64,000 nucleotides of DNA from a virus. The DNA lies in IMG/VR virus record IMGVR_UViG_3300031251_000003, positions 94,107 to 158,106 of that record. One strand, 5' to 3'. Positions within the stretch are counted from its first letter, which is position 1. Each line of letters begins with the position of its first letter. A program made the position numbers and the translations under genes. The notes below the pieces were generated by a model, which ran no database searches, was not told the origin of the DNA, and was given only the letters and a program-made list of their open reading frames with translations. This document shows, piece by piece, positions 1 through 10,073 of this stretch.

Positions 1-356
1 CCTTAGCCAATAGGCGACCAAAACACCCTCATACATCTTCTCATACCCTAACACTACCTAATCACGGTCACTCCGATACAATTTCGGTTAGCGTTGTACC
101 TGATAATTCTGGTTCAGGTTATGAGTTCGTTACACACATCCCTGGTGCTAATAACTATGGGACATTCGGGATGTCAGCTAATTTCAATACAGGTGGTAAT
201 GAAGGTCACGTAGCAAATGCCGTGGCTACTAAAAGTGGATCAGTTGATAACCCTACCTCTAACCCGGCGATTAACGGTTCGGTAACAGTTGGATCCTCAG
301 GAGCAGCAAATGATGCACCTTCGTATATCGTCCTCAATTACATCATCAAAATATAA
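1..356 (+). CDS. Tail collar / short tail fibre protein, C-terminal part (enters from left)
   Basis: The frame is open from the first bases and stops at 354-356, so only about 117 C-terminal residues are visible. They contain a His-rich segment (HTSSHTLTLPNHGHS), a Gly/Asn/Ser-rich stretch and the ending PSYIVLNYIIKI, which resembles the last strand of phage tail-collar domains; in that family His residues coordinate metal in the receptor-binding tip. The stop overlaps the next start (TAATG), tying it to the baseplate genes. The assignment rests on the C-terminal motif only, so another fibre or adhesin is possible. Confidence 0.55.
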   Translation, partial: LANRRPKHPHTSSHTLTLPNHGHSDTISVSVVPDNSGSGYEFVTHIPGANNYGTFGMSANFNTGGNEGHVANAVATKSGSVDNPTSNPAINGSVTVGSSGAANDAPSYIVLNYIIKI

Positions 357-820
357 TGTCCAATAATTTCAAAATAGCCAATGGAGATCTAGTCGTACAG
401 AGTCGTTCGTATGATCGAGTCTCCGGTTTACAAAAACTACAACAGGATCTGATCCTCTGGATTCTAGAACATATCGGCACGGATCCATCCACTCCTACCT
501 ATGGAAGTTCATTGGACGGCGGTGTAATAGATGGAAGCCCTGTTCCTTCTTTCATAGGAGAACAGCCTACTCAAGCTCGTATCCAACAAATCGTGTCCGA
601 AGTTAGGAGAGTTCTTGAGCTTTACCAGCAAACCCAAATCAATAAGATGCAGTTAGAAATGTCTATCTTTAGAGGAAAGCACACCTTGAGCGCCGATGAG
701 GTTTTGGCTTCTGTTGATTCCATCAACGCAGTCGTTGAAGGAGATCAGGTGATCGTTCAGGTAGGAATTTCCACAGCTTCTAACCAGTCTCTACTTCTCA
801 CTATCCCGGCACAGGCTTAA
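356..820 (+). CDS. Baseplate wedge protein, gp25-like
   Basis: 154 residues. The N-terminal half (GDLVVQ..., then LQKLQQDLILWILEHIGTD and a PTYGSSL turn, about residues 10-52) matches the T4 gp25 / P2 gpW baseplate wedge family, which joins the wedge core to the sheath or tail tube. The rest is helical, with a C-terminal beta segment. It overlaps the preceding stop and abuts baseplate J, the usual order for these two genes. Family lengths are about 110-150, so it looks complete. Confidence 0.7.
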   Translation: MSNNFKIANGDLVVQSRSYDRVSGLQKLQQDLILWILEHIGTDPSTPTYGSSLDGGVIDGSPVPSFIGEQPTQARIQQIVSEVRRVLELYQQTQINKMQLEMSIFRGKHTLSADEVLASVDSINAVVEGDQVIVQVGISTASNQSLLLTIPAQA

Positions 821-2590
821 ATGGCACAGACATCAGCAGATATCTCGAATGCAATTAGAACGAATCTTCGCGTTCTTGATCCTGACATCTCGACCGAACC
901 TCTAACACCTGAACGTAAGATCATCGACACTGTTGCCGATGTCATCGCAGAGGCCGGTGTCGATACCTTTGTTTCTAATTATCAGTTTGATATCGATACC
1001 AAGGTTGGTACTGATCTTGACAAGTTCATAGCTCTCTGGGGATTTGCTCGCCAAGGTGGTAGAGCAGCTTCAGGGGTTGTCACACTTTCTCGTTTCGATA
1101 GCGCAACGGTAGATCTACAGATTCCAGCGGGTACTCAGATTGTCAAGCCTGCTACTAGTGTTTCTCCGGCTATCACGTTCCAGACTACCACGAGTACGAC
1201 AATCTATGTCGGCACGACATCTGCTAATGCTCCGATCCAATGTACGACGATAGGTAATCTCGGTAACGTTGCAGCTAATACCCTCACGGTTCTGTCCAGC
1301 TTAGCGGGTAGTGGTGTTTCGGCCGTTACGAATCCTAACCCTACCTCTGGTGGTACCGATCAAGAAAGTGATGCAGAGCTTCGTGTCCGCTTCAAGAACA
1401 CTGTCTTTAGGAACATCGCTGGTACTCAAGATCAGTTCCTCGCTCTAGCTATCGCCTCTAGGTTCGCTAACAAAGCAAACGTCATTGGGCCTACTAGCCG
1501 TTTCATCGAATATTTGCAGATTGCGGCTGGTGCAGCTACGTCAATTATCCCTTATTCAAAGAACACTTATAGCTTTGATTACTGGTTAACTGATGGGAAT
1601 TATACATCGGAGACTTTCTATACTCCTGCTGGTGCTGATTACACGTTCAATGCTACAACACCACCATCTATCACAGTAAACAACTCTACTCATCTTCCTA
1701 ACGGGAAGATCGTTCTCTTGGAACACACCTATACGTCTAAGAATTCACGTAATGTCCCTGCCAGTGGGATCATGAACTATGTAGATGTCTACGTCTCCGG
1801 TAGGGATGAAACAACGGCAACCGAGGCGTGTGTATTCCCGTCATCGGCCAACAATTTCGTCAGTACTCCTACCACATCTACGTTCTACAATCAGAGCTTC
1901 TTACGAGTCGCTACATCAGTGGCTCCTACTGTGGGGAATAGACTTCAGTTCCTTATGTGGCAACCTGTAGATATTCTACCATCTCAGATTATCATCGGCG
2001 CAAGCACATACAACTTGAACACTCACTACTGGTTCGTACGCGACGTAACGCTTTCTAAGGGATCAAGACGTGCCCTTAATGGTATTGAGTGGTCTACTAC
2101 CGTCACGGGCGCTGTGACGGCTGGTACGGCCTTCCAGGTGGTATATACGTTCAATAGACTTCCACTTACGTTGAATGAGCTTATGGAAGCTCACAAGCAG
2201 ATCGCCACAGACGTACTTGTTCATGCGGCTTTGGAACGATACTATCGAATCGCTTTAACTGTTATGTACTCTCCTGGATTCTCTCAGGCAGCGGTTGATA
2301 CGGCGATCACATCATCCTTGACAGATTTCCTTGAACGTCAGCAATTCGGTGCAGTCATCCAGGTATCAGATATCCTCGAAGTAGCCCATGAGGTTCCGGG
2401 TGTAGATAACGTAAGACTGACTACCAACGTCGAAAATGGAACTGTCTATGGTATCCAGGAAATGGCCATCGACGGTTCAACTGTTCTGAGCACTACTTCC
2501 GGGGACTTTACATTACCTGATTCTGATCTTCCAGTCCTCAACAACATCGTAACACTCGCTAAGAGTCAGAACACATGGAGCACCTTCTAA
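821..2590 (+). CDS. Baseplate J-like protein
   Basis: 589 residues, starting one base after the gp25-like stop. The N-terminal third (IRTNLRVLDPDI..., then RFDSATVDLQIPAGTQIV and GTDQESDAELRVRFK) and the C-terminal third (FLERQQFGAVIQVSDILE, then VPGVDNVRL) are the conserved parts of the baseplate J / T4 gp6 family, which forms the baseplate ring. A central stretch of about 170 residues (roughly 235-400), rich in Ser/Thr/Tyr, looks like an inserted beta domain, making the protein longer than a typical gpJ. Confidence 0.75.
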   Translation: MAQTSADISNAIRTNLRVLDPDISTEPLTPERKIIDTVADVIAEAGVDTFVSNYQFDIDTKVGTDLDKFIALWGFARQGGRAASGVVTLSRFDSATVDLQIPAGTQIVKPATSVSPAITFQTTTSTTIYVGTTSANAPIQCTTIGNLGNVAANTLTVLSSLAGSGVSAVTNPNPTSGGTDQESDAELRVRFKNTVFRNIAGTQDQFLALAIASRFANKANVIGPTSRFIEYLQIAAGAATSIIPYSKNTYSFDYWLTDGNYTSETFYTPAGADYTFNATTPPSITVNNSTHLPNGKIVLLEHTYTSKNSRNVPASGIMNYVDVYVSGRDETTATEACVFPSSANNFVSTPTTSTFYNQSFLRVATSVAPTVGNRLQFLMWQPVDILPSQIIIGASTYNLNTHYWFVRDVTLSKGSRRALNGIEWSTTVTGAVTAGTAFQVVYTFNRLPLTLNELMEAHKQIATDVLVHAALERYYRIALTVMYSPGFSQAAVDTAITSSLTDFLERQQFGAVIQVSDILEVAHEVPGVDNVRLTTNVENGTVYGIQEMAIDGSTVLSTTSGDFTLPDSDLPVLNNIVTLAKSQNTWSTF

Positions 2591-2593
2591 TTC

Positions 2594-5326
2594 ATGACAT
2601 CTGTAGCAGATTTAAGAGTAGTTAGTGATTCACTAACTGCCACGTCCTACCCTATACTTGAACCCCTCAATGCTCCCGAGATCTTTGGGAACAAACTTGC
2701 GCGGTTCGGTGACATCTATAATCTGGGTGGTCAATCTCATCTCTATCGTTACTTAGTCGCCCTTTGTGGAGATGCAGGAGCGGGTCAACTCAAGAAAGAA
2801 ATGCTACTCCCGAGATTAGAGCAGGCATTATCCGGGACGAACTTCGGAAATCTTGACAAGCTCTATGGGAATCCTCTAGCTCTACCTCGTATATCCGCTG
2901 AGCTTTATACCTATGATCCAGAAACTGATATTCTAACTGGTGCTCAGTGGGATGAAGTCTTCATGAAGGATGCCTCATATCGAGCAAGATGCCTCATTTG
3001 GATGAGAGCGCTCATTTATGGCCCTACTCCTGACGGTATAGCTCTGGCAGCCCTGGCCGCTACAGGGATCGAGGCAGACGTATGGGAAAGATACCAGTAT
3101 GTTCAAACCTCTCTAGGTACAGACTTCGGAAAGACTTCGAGCACCAATGAATTTGTGGTTATCCCAAGAACTACCTCATTGACATTAGACCAATCACGAG
3201 GTCTTAGTCGATTGCTGGATATCATCAAGCCAACAAATACAATTGGTACCGTTTACAACGGAGTATCACCCCGAACACAGAAAACAGTTCGCCTAACAGA
3301 CTCTTCTTCGACGTTCTTCAATATCCAGAGATTAGTTACCGGACGTTCTGATATAACCTGGCCGGTACTGGATTCATCAACTGGTTCTTGGATTAGTACA
3401 GCCGAAACAGAAGCTCCTACTCTTGCATTCATGAATCGTCAAGAGTCAGTAACCTACTTGAGTGTGCTTGGAACTACCTCGTCATCGATCCACGTAGGTC
3501 AGTTCAGTCCCGCCCAGCAAAGTCTATTCTCCCATCTCAATCATGACGTGGATGATTTCTTTGCCTTCCTGCCCGATTATTCCTTTGATACTAGCATTGC
3601 TCCGGTCAATATCACAATCGGGTGGAATGGTGGAGGGACAACCGGGGAGAACATCGTTGTCAATAACAACTATCCGGTTTCTTACTTCACTAATGAGCAG
3701 ACACCATTAGTCAACACTCTCGGAAAGTTCTTTTGGGCATCGGTAGAAGCCACAACCGGTAGCGAATGGATTACCTACGATCTCGGTAGACTTCGCCCAC
3801 TCAATTACATTCACTTTGAAATCTGTCAGAAGCCAATCGACTGGACTATCCAATACTACGATGGTTCAAACTGGATCAATATACCGACTAGAAGTGACTA
3901 CCCTGTTACTATGTCGTCCTCCTATCTTCCATCCTTGTCTAACCCTTGGATGGAATTCGATGTTTACTTCAATACCATTCAAGCTTCACAGGTTCGGATC
4001 AATTTCACTAGACGGAGTGATCCATTCCCGGTTAGTTCATCCGATCCTATTCCTTTCAGTATCGACCTTCGTGGTGTTAATCTCATGCATACTATGCCTA
4101 CAGCTAGTGATTTCGTAGCTGATACGGGGGTGGATATCTTGGGTAACAACTTCAGAACCGCAATAGTTTCCTATAGCCCAAGTTACACCAATGACGGCTT
4201 AGACACTCAATGGAAGTCTAAGCCTAATCCTTCTCGATGGGCTATTGAGTCTCTGTACTTTGATCTTAGATTAGGATCTACTGCCGGACTCATGAGTGTC
4301 TTGGACACCAAGTACATGGATGAACTTGACGATCTCGATATGGCAAACATTGAAACATTCCGTGCTGGTGGCCAGTTAGTCGATGAGATATTCATCGATC
4401 CGATTACCTATGGTCAGGATATGCACTTCTATTACAGTGATGATGACAGTACCGGCGTGTGGGATAACAAGCTATGGGTTCCCATTCCTCGTGACTATAT
4501 TCTAAAGAGGGGCTTCCATTCATTACCTCGACCGACGATGATCAAGTACTTCAAGATCGAATTCTCTAATCTATGTCCATTCCCGTACGAACCTGTACAG
4601 ACACCAACAATGCCACCTGTGACATTCAACAGATTCCCACTTTGGGTGAACAACTACTTCTTGAATGTCAATCCTATTACGACCAAGGATGTCATAATCC
4701 AAACGGATACTCTTAGCTTGGATCCACTTCAGTTTGGTTTCGTACTTGAAAACGATAACCTTGTCTCATCTTATGAGCAAGAGCGAACCTTGCAGTTGGC
4801 TGACACAACTCCCGAAGTTACTAGCTTCATCCAGGGTCTTGTCATCGGGCAAACTCCAACCACTGAGCAGACTTCCCTGGAATCTACCATCGAATATCAT
4901 TCTCCTGTAATGTGGCAGTCTGATCTAATCTCTAACTTAGATCCGACTCGTGCTCTTTCTAGAGTAGCACTTCAACCCCACGATAGCAATGTCAACAGTA
5001 CGGGATGGAATGCAGAGTTAGCTTTGCCTCAAACGTCTGCGAATATCCCTGTTCAGGCTTCTACGACTGATCTCTCTAAACCACTAGCCGAGAAGACTTT
5101 CCCAACTATGTTCTTCCCGATTAGATGTCGTCACTACTATCAAGTCTGTCAGGCTCCTTTGACGAACAAGATTGCCTATATGGTAGGTATCAAGGAAGTT
5201 GGCTTTTACCGCCGTGACTATACATCTCCGATTGATGAATCGATCTATGTCGAAACCTTAGACGATACGGCTCACATTTCGTCTAATGACTTTGTACAGA
5301 ACGATTGGAGATATGAGGTAAGCTAA
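2594..5326 (+). CDS. Large baseplate/tail protein with discoidin-like domain
   Basis: 910 residues, co-directional with baseplate J (3-nt gap). The first 150 residues are helical (RYLVALCGDAGAGQLKK...). Around residues 385-470 there is a lectin/discoidin-like signature: WITYDLGRLRPLNYIHFE followed by WTIQYYDGSNW. Such domains bind sugars or surfaces. The C-terminal half is beta-rich without a recognised motif. A role as a peripheral baseplate or host-contact protein is inferred from position and domain; I do not recognise the whole family. The final TAA overlaps the next ATG. Confidence 0.5.
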   Translation: MTSVADLRVVSDSLTATSYPILEPLNAPEIFGNKLARFGDIYNLGGQSHLYRYLVALCGDAGAGQLKKEMLLPRLEQALSGTNFGNLDKLYGNPLALPRISAELYTYDPETDILTGAQWDEVFMKDASYRARCLIWMRALIYGPTPDGIALAALAATGIEADVWERYQYVQTSLGTDFGKTSSTNEFVVIPRTTSLTLDQSRGLSRLLDIIKPTNTIGTVYNGVSPRTQKTVRLTDSSSTFFNIQRLVTGRSDITWPVLDSSTGSWISTAETEAPTLAFMNRQESVTYLSVLGTTSSSIHVGQFSPAQQSLFSHLNHDVDDFFAFLPDYSFDTSIAPVNITIGWNGGGTTGENIVVNNNYPVSYFTNEQTPLVNTLGKFFWASVEATTGSEWITYDLGRLRPLNYIHFEICQKPIDWTIQYYDGSNWINIPTRSDYPVTMSSSYLPSLSNPWMEFDVYFNTIQASQVRINFTRRSDPFPVSSSDPIPFSIDLRGVNLMHTMPTASDFVADTGVDILGNNFRTAIVSYSPSYTNDGLDTQWKSKPNPSRWAIESLYFDLRLGSTAGLMSVLDTKYMDELDDLDMANIETFRAGGQLVDEIFIDPITYGQDMHFYYSDDDSTGVWDNKLWVPIPRDYILKRGFHSLPRPTMIKYFKIEFSNLCPFPYEPVQTPTMPPVTFNRFPLWVNNYFLNVNPITTKDVIIQTDTLSLDPLQFGFVLENDNLVSSYEQERTLQLADTTPEVTSFIQGLVIGQTPTTEQTSLESTIEYHSPVMWQSDLISNLDPTRALSRVALQPHDSNVNSTGWNAELALPQTSANIPVQASTTDLSKPLAEKTFPTMFFPIRCRHYYQVCQAPLTNKIAYMVGIKEVGFYRRDYTSPIDESIYVETLDDTAHISSNDFVQNDWRYEVS

Positions 5327-7296
5327 TGTCAGGAATCTTTGCTAGTAAGCTGAACGAAAATTTTGATGCGCATGATGGGTCTATGACGAACTACCTACAA
5401 AGCGATCACTCGACGGCGCTCACCCCACGATACCACTATGACCTTCGAGCCTTTCATGCTCTGAACCCAACCGTCCCATTCACCCAGAACGATTATGATT
5501 TCTGGCATCTGTACGCATACAATTCCATGAATACCTATTCGGTTGCAGATAACAGACCACTTGGTACAGCATTCGGTACAGAAACATGGTCTAATGGAAC
5601 TGTAGCCAAGAACTCTTCTTATCGGTACTCTAATACTATGACTCTCTCTGTCAGTGCAGCAGGAAGTACAACCTACGGTGTGGGTCACTATGGAACAGAC
5701 ACATATGGTGTATCGAACCCGATCACATACTCGACTTTCGGAGACGACATTCTAACGGACTTCAATGTGGCAGGACATTCATACTTCCTACAGGTCGTCT
5801 TACGAAGTCTACCATCTCAGGCATCATCTCCTAAACTGGATCTCACAAACAGCTTTATCGATATTTCCAGTTCGGCTACATTCGATCCGACCGTGACAGA
5901 TACTCTCGCATTCAGTGCATCACTGAACAGCGTTTCTGGTGGTGGAGATTGTTACCTTAGTTACAATCGTAACTCACTCACCCATGCTGATCTTACAAAT
6001 ATCCAAGGGGTAAGGTTCAGATTGCTAAGCGTTGGAGGAACTGTAACGTTTATCATGCAGGCCATGAGATTAGTACGCGACGATTATTCGTTCCAGGTTA
6101 TTGACGTGGATACCAAGAGAGGCCAACTAGCTAGAAGTGTGCCACAGGCAGGAGGATCCGAATCTGGTTCCGTCTATGGCGACATCTATTTCAAGGGCAG
6201 CAAGCCTAAGGATTCCACTTACGTTGTCTCCTTCAATGCTGGGCACAATCCAACTGGAAATGATAATGTTTATCGACAATACTTCCGTACCCAGGCAAAC
6301 GGTGATCGTATCGAAGTCAATATAGCGGCGAGGGATACACAGTCTAGGCTCACAATTAAGCAGACTGTAAGCGGGGTCACGACGACGATCTATCAGTCAT
6401 CTATCAACACGAACATCCTTACCAACGAATCCTATTACTACCTCGTAATCAAGGTAATCGGAACAGTAGTGAACGCAACAGTGTATGCCAACAACGGGAT
6501 TCTATTGGGTTCGTCGGTCTATACGTCTGGGGATCAGACCACGACTCTTACCTCTCGTGGCCTAGTTGGTTATAGCTTTGAGCCTTACAACTACGATTTT
6601 ACGATTCAATACATTGCTCCACAGACAACAGCCTTCGCTACTTTCCAGACAACATCCTTCGCGTCTCATAGCCTGGTAATCGGTGCAACTCTGTATCCAC
6701 AGAATAGTACACCGTTGAATCTCATCAGCGATCTAACCCCTAAAGCATGGGCCGATGCTACTGTATCCACAGACGCTAATGGGGATCTTGTCGTTACTCG
6801 TGCAAATACTTTACCTCAGGGTGGAGTTAAATGGACGCCATTGACATTCACCGGAGACAGCAATCAGCTAATCATTCATGGATACCTCTGGACATCTCTT
6901 GTTCAGGGATCATATCGAGCGGCCTTACTCGATCAGTTCGATAGCGTGCAGTGGCTACTTACGATCCCCAATGTACTCGCCAACCAGTGGAACGAGTTTA
7001 CTCTCTTGGTCACACCTAATCTCTTACCGGAATCCTCTTATCTTCATATTCAACAACTAGGAACCTATGGTGGCTCTTTCAAGCTGCGTGATGTATCCTT
7101 GGGTTACAAGACTATTGAATGGGATATCTCAGGAGATAACGGAACCACATGGCAATCGTTTGTAAATGCAGTTGGAGCGCCCTATACTGGTGCAATGTTT
7201 GCGACTCCTTCAACAGCCTTTAAACTACGAGCTATAGCCAATACTGACCAAGGATGGATCGGTGGCTACCAGCTTGTACCGAATTACAAATTCTAA
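5326..7296 (+). CDS. Minor tail protein with lectin-like domain
   Basis: 656 residues, almost all beta-strand, rich in Ser/Thr/Tyr/Asn with no Cys clusters. The segment around residues 280-430 (GDIYFKGSKPKDSTYVVSF..., YYYLVIKVIGTVVNATVYA) resembles a laminin-G/concanavalin-like jelly roll, and a second beta sandwich occupies about 450-640. Its place as last gene of the tail operon, before a new promoter, fits a tail-tip or fibre protein. No catalytic motif is visible, so receptor binding is an inference. Confidence 0.45.
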   Translation: MSGIFASKLNENFDAHDGSMTNYLQSDHSTALTPRYHYDLRAFHALNPTVPFTQNDYDFWHLYAYNSMNTYSVADNRPLGTAFGTETWSNGTVAKNSSYRYSNTMTLSVSAAGSTTYGVGHYGTDTYGVSNPITYSTFGDDILTDFNVAGHSYFLQVVLRSLPSQASSPKLDLTNSFIDISSSATFDPTVTDTLAFSASLNSVSGGGDCYLSYNRNSLTHADLTNIQGVRFRLLSVGGTVTFIMQAMRLVRDDYSFQVIDVDTKRGQLARSVPQAGGSESGSVYGDIYFKGSKPKDSTYVVSFNAGHNPTGNDNVYRQYFRTQANGDRIEVNIAARDTQSRLTIKQTVSGVTTTIYQSSINTNILTNESYYYLVIKVIGTVVNATVYANNGILLGSSVYTSGDQTTTLTSRGLVGYSFEPYNYDFTIQYIAPQTTAFATFQTTSFASHSLVIGATLYPQNSTPLNLISDLTPKAWADATVSTDANGDLVVTRANTLPQGGVKWTPLTFTGDSNQLIIHGYLWTSLVQGSYRAALLDQFDSVQWLLTIPNVLANQWNEFTLLVTPNLLPESSYLHIQQLGTYGGSFKLRDVSLGYKTIEWDISGDNGTTWQSFVNAVGAPYTGAMFATPSTAFKLRAIANTDQGWIGGYQLVPNYKF

Positions 7297-7325
7297 TTGA
7301 CACACAATTAATTTTGTGATATAAT
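7297..7325 (+). promoter_or_regulatory. Sigma70-type promoter, leaderless
   Basis: TTGACA (7297-7302), 17-nt spacer, TATAAT (7320-7325). The predicted transcription start, about 7 nt on, falls at 7331-7334, immediately before the ATG at 7335; no Shine-Dalgarno sequence lies between them. Confidence 0.85.
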
Positions 7326-7334
7326 TAAAGGTAA

Positions 7335-9152
7335 ATGTCACAAGTCATTCGTTGGGATGATTCGCTTAAATCGGACTTCAAGAAATGGGTAGACGATAAA
7401 AGTTCGGTTCTTATCATTGAGAATCATCCCACCTATCTATCATATCTGGTTGTCAATTCCTTTAACCCAGACTTCGAGGAAATCTTCGAGTCGGTTATTG
7501 GCCCATACAAGGCAATCCATAAGCTAGATATTTACAAACTCTTAGAAGCGGCCGAGAAGGAACAGTTCTCTGTCGTCTTCATCAATGATCCCCAAGAAGT
7601 ATTCGACTTCGTAGATTCGTTGAATGATCCTCTGCCGGTTAAGCTCAACGTCAATCTCTTTCCCTTCCAGTTAAGAGGGTTCAACTACCTGAAGGATCTC
7701 GATGCATCCATTTGTAATTGGAGTACAGGCACGGGTAAGTCGGTCTGGGCAGTAACATGGTCTAAGTACCTGCTCGAAACCAACCAGATCGATAAGATTA
7801 TCGTCTTAAGCAAGAGTCATAACAAGTACAACTGGCAACGTCAGTACAAGGGGATTGGCGATTTGGATTCCATTACTGATGAAGATGTCAAAGGCAGTAA
7901 CAAAACGGATGTCAAGAGAGAACGACGTGAAACTCTCTACGCCGACAATCAGATCATCATCCTCAACTACGAGAAGCTACGCTTTAGACCGGAGAACGAG
8001 AAGGAGAGGTTCCTAGCAGGGCGCAAACTTCCTTCAAGCTCAGGAGACGGCGCAGAGCTTCTCAAGGCTCTCAAGGGCAAGCGAGTGGCCTGGATCCTCG
8101 ATGAAGCTCCGTCTAAGCTTAAGTCTATGAACACCGGCTGGTACAAGGGGCTTTCTAAGCTTCAAAGTAAAACAAAATCTAATAAGATTACAGCACTCAC
8201 GGCTACCAAGATAGAGAAGAACCCGGAAGATCTCTACGCCTGGATTAAAGTATTAGATAAACAGATCTGGCCCACCAAGGTTAACTTCAGATATGCCTAC
8301 GCTAGATCGATGATCGGTTATCAGGTTCTCTCGTGGGATGCTTCAAAATTACCCGAGATTGGAATGAAGATCGCCCACTTCACTTCAAAGGCCGACAAAT
8401 ATCTCGACCCCGATATCCGTGACCAGTTCCCTGAATCACACCATGAAGATGTCTACATTCAACTTTATCCTACCGAACGTCGGATCTATGATGCACTAAA
8501 GAAGGAGATCAAAGACCAGGATCTTCTCACCATTTCTTCTCTGGCTCCGTTACAGATCGCCGTCAACAATGTAAGCTACTTGAAGAACTCAACTAGTCCA
8601 CTGGCGCAGAAGATAGCCGATCAGTTCAGGCCATCCGATTCTCATGTGGCGAAGATCGACAAATTACACGATATGTTAGATGAGATCCCCGGTAAGGTTG
8701 TGATTTTCTCAGCCTATACAGAGTTTGGTTCTCTGATGCTGGCCGACTACCTGACAAAATGGGGATACTGGTTTGCTCTCTATGATGGAGATGCCAAGAA
8801 GAAGCAGATGGCTCAGGATGCTTTCAACAACAATCCAAAGATCAAGATCTTCCTCTCGTCAGACCAAGGTTCAGATAGCATCAACCTAGAACAAGCCGCT
8901 AGTGTTATCCATTATGATCTACCATGGAACTCTAGTACATTCATTCAACGAATGAATCGCATCCATAGGATCACGAGCAAACACCTACACGTCTACTCTT
9001 ACTCCCTTATCGCGGATAAAACTCTTGAAGAAGGTAAGCTAGATACGCTCGAAAGGAAGAGAGTAATGGAGCTAGCCGTTGACGAACACTTGACAAATCA
9101 GGAAGATTTGATGCGTTCATTCTCTAGCGACCAGTTACGGGAAATGATTTAG
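7335..9152 (+). CDS. SNF2/superfamily 2 DNA helicase
   Basis: 605 residues. Walker A TGTGKS (131-136), a DEAP box in WILDEAPSKLK, an LTAT motif III, and a C-terminal RecA lobe with VIHYDLPWNSS and QRMNRIHRI, the V/VI motifs of SNF2 enzymes. The protein should hydrolyse ATP to translocate on duplex DNA, probably in replication, recombination or defence. It stands alone behind its own promoter, and the ATG is essentially the 5' end of the mRNA. The 3' end overlaps a convergent minus-strand gene by 18 nt. Confidence 0.8.
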   Translation: MSQVIRWDDSLKSDFKKWVDDKSSVLIIENHPTYLSYLVVNSFNPDFEEIFESVIGPYKAIHKLDIYKLLEAAEKEQFSVVFINDPQEVFDFVDSLNDPLPVKLNVNLFPFQLRGFNYLKDLDASICNWSTGTGKSVWAVTWSKYLLETNQIDKIIVLSKSHNKYNWQRQYKGIGDLDSITDEDVKGSNKTDVKRERRETLYADNQIIILNYEKLRFRPENEKERFLAGRKLPSSSGDGAELLKALKGKRVAWILDEAPSKLKSMNTGWYKGLSKLQSKTKSNKITALTATKIEKNPEDLYAWIKVLDKQIWPTKVNFRYAYARSMIGYQVLSWDASKLPEIGMKIAHFTSKADKYLDPDIRDQFPESHHEDVYIQLYPTERRIYDALKKEIKDQDLLTISSLAPLQIAVNNVSYLKNSTSPLAQKIADQFRPSDSHVAKIDKLHDMLDEIPGKVVIFSAYTEFGSLMLADYLTKWGYWFALYDGDAKKKQMAQDAFNNNPKIKIFLSSDQGSDSINLEQAASVIHYDLPWNSSTFIQRMNRIHRITSKHLHVYSYSLIADKTLEEGKLDTLERKRVMELAVDEHLTNQEDLMRSFSSDQLREMI

Positions 9153-9416
9153 GGGACTATTGTTTCGTCGGATTTGGCTCAACGGTGAAGTGGCCGGTGA
9201 CTTAAATTGAAACGCTACTTCATCAGGCCAAAGAGATTCAATCATCTCAGCGAATCGATCCCTACTGATTAGACCTTCGGCCTTTAGTGGACGCTGACCG
9301 CCTCGTGGCCCTTCTTCTCCAAACACTTGGATAAGAACATCTCCTTCTCCGGTATCATGAAGCTTCAATTTCAATCTGCCGGTAGAAGAGACTACTGTTC
9401 TAATCACTGGTATCAT
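9135..9416 (-). CDS. Hypothetical protein
   Basis: 93 residues, beginning MIPVIRTVVSSTGRLKLK; strands alternate with a helix (RDRFAEMIESLWPD). No recognised domain. It is the last gene of the short minus-strand operon: its start overlaps the stop of the gene upstream (9413) by 4 nt, suggesting translational coupling, and its 3' end overlaps the convergent helicase gene. Function unknown. Confidence 0.6.
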   Translation of the reverse strand: MIPVIRTVVSSTGRLKLKLHDTGEGDVLIQVFGEEGPRGGQRPLKAEGLISRDRFAEMIESLWPDEVAFQFKSPATSPLSQIRRNNSPLNHFP

Positions 9417-9691
9417 TTAGAGTTAGGTGTAGAGAAGTCTTTAAAGAGGGTGTTCTTAATAGTAATCTCTTCCTCAGTCAACTTATAATCACTCGCCATT
9501 TTCTTTACGCAAACAGCACAAAGCTCCCTATAAATAGTGTACTGCTTCTTAAGAGGACTAGCTAGGTTTTCCCAACTCAATTCATAGGTGCTTCCGGCCC
9601 TAACCGGATAATTAAAGGGAACACGATACATATCGCTCGCGGGAACGTATGACTCACACTTGTCACAGATGTAGATTGTCTGATTAGCCAT
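9413..9691 (-). CDS. Small zinc-ribbon protein
   Basis: 92 residues from the ATG at 9691, chosen because GGGAG lies 6 nt upstream on the minus strand. Two knuckles, CDKC near the N-terminus and CAVC about 45 residues later, suggest one zinc site. The rest is helical and charged. Between minus-strand genes it overlaps both neighbours by a few bases. It may be a DNA- or protein-binding adaptor; no specific family recognised. Confidence 0.6.
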   Translation of the reverse strand: MANQTIYICDKCESYVPASDMYRVPFNYPVRAGSTYELSWENLASPLKKQYTIYRELCAVCVKKMASDYKLTEEEITIKNTLFKDFSTPNSK

Positions 9692-10073
9692 CAACACTCC
9701 CGATGTTTCTCACATGACTCCAATCAGACCCAAGTGAATCTCGTAGGGCCTCCCATCGATCTTCTTTGTGAGGCTTATCGAGCCAGTCCATCAGTAGTAC
9801 TACCTGTGCAACCGCAGCATCACGCTCAGCCTTCAGAGCCGCGGCGTCCTCGTAAGCCTCGCGGTACAGATCAGCCCAGAACGACGGCTGCCACTCGGCG
9901 GCGCGCTTCCAGCGGTCGCGTTCCCGTTCGGCTGTCTCTACCAGAGCGCGCAAAGCCGCCAACGACTCCTGAGCCAACGGAACACGAGCATCGCTCGCCA
10001 TGCAAGCCTCGCACACGTCATCGAGCACTTCGCGGATTCTAGCTATATGTTCTGCTACTGTCAGTTCCATCAT
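9684..10073 (-). CDS. Hypothetical Ala/Arg-rich coiled-coil protein
   Basis: 129 residues, nearly all helix, rich in Ala, Arg, Glu and Leu (AALRALVETAERERDRWKR). Two Cys near the start (CEACMASD) may bind metal. The codon use is visibly G+C-rich compared with both neighbours (blocks such as gcgcgcaaagccgcc on the + strand), which points to recent gain from a high-GC genome, perhaps the host. The ATG overlaps the stop of the upstream kinase-like gene. An antisense frame on + looks like a composition artefact. Function unknown. Confidence 0.6.
   Translation of the reverse strand: MMELTVAEHIARIREVLDDVCEACMASDARVPLAQESLAALRALVETAERERDRWKRAAEWQPSFWADLYREAYEDAAALKAERDAAVAQVVLLMDWLDKPHKEDRWEALRDSLGSDWSHVRNIGSVDG

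Noticed and set aside
9734-10042. Plus-strand frame of 102 codons
   Set aside because: Antisense to the GC-rich minus-strand gene, which has operon overlaps; high GC opens spurious frames.
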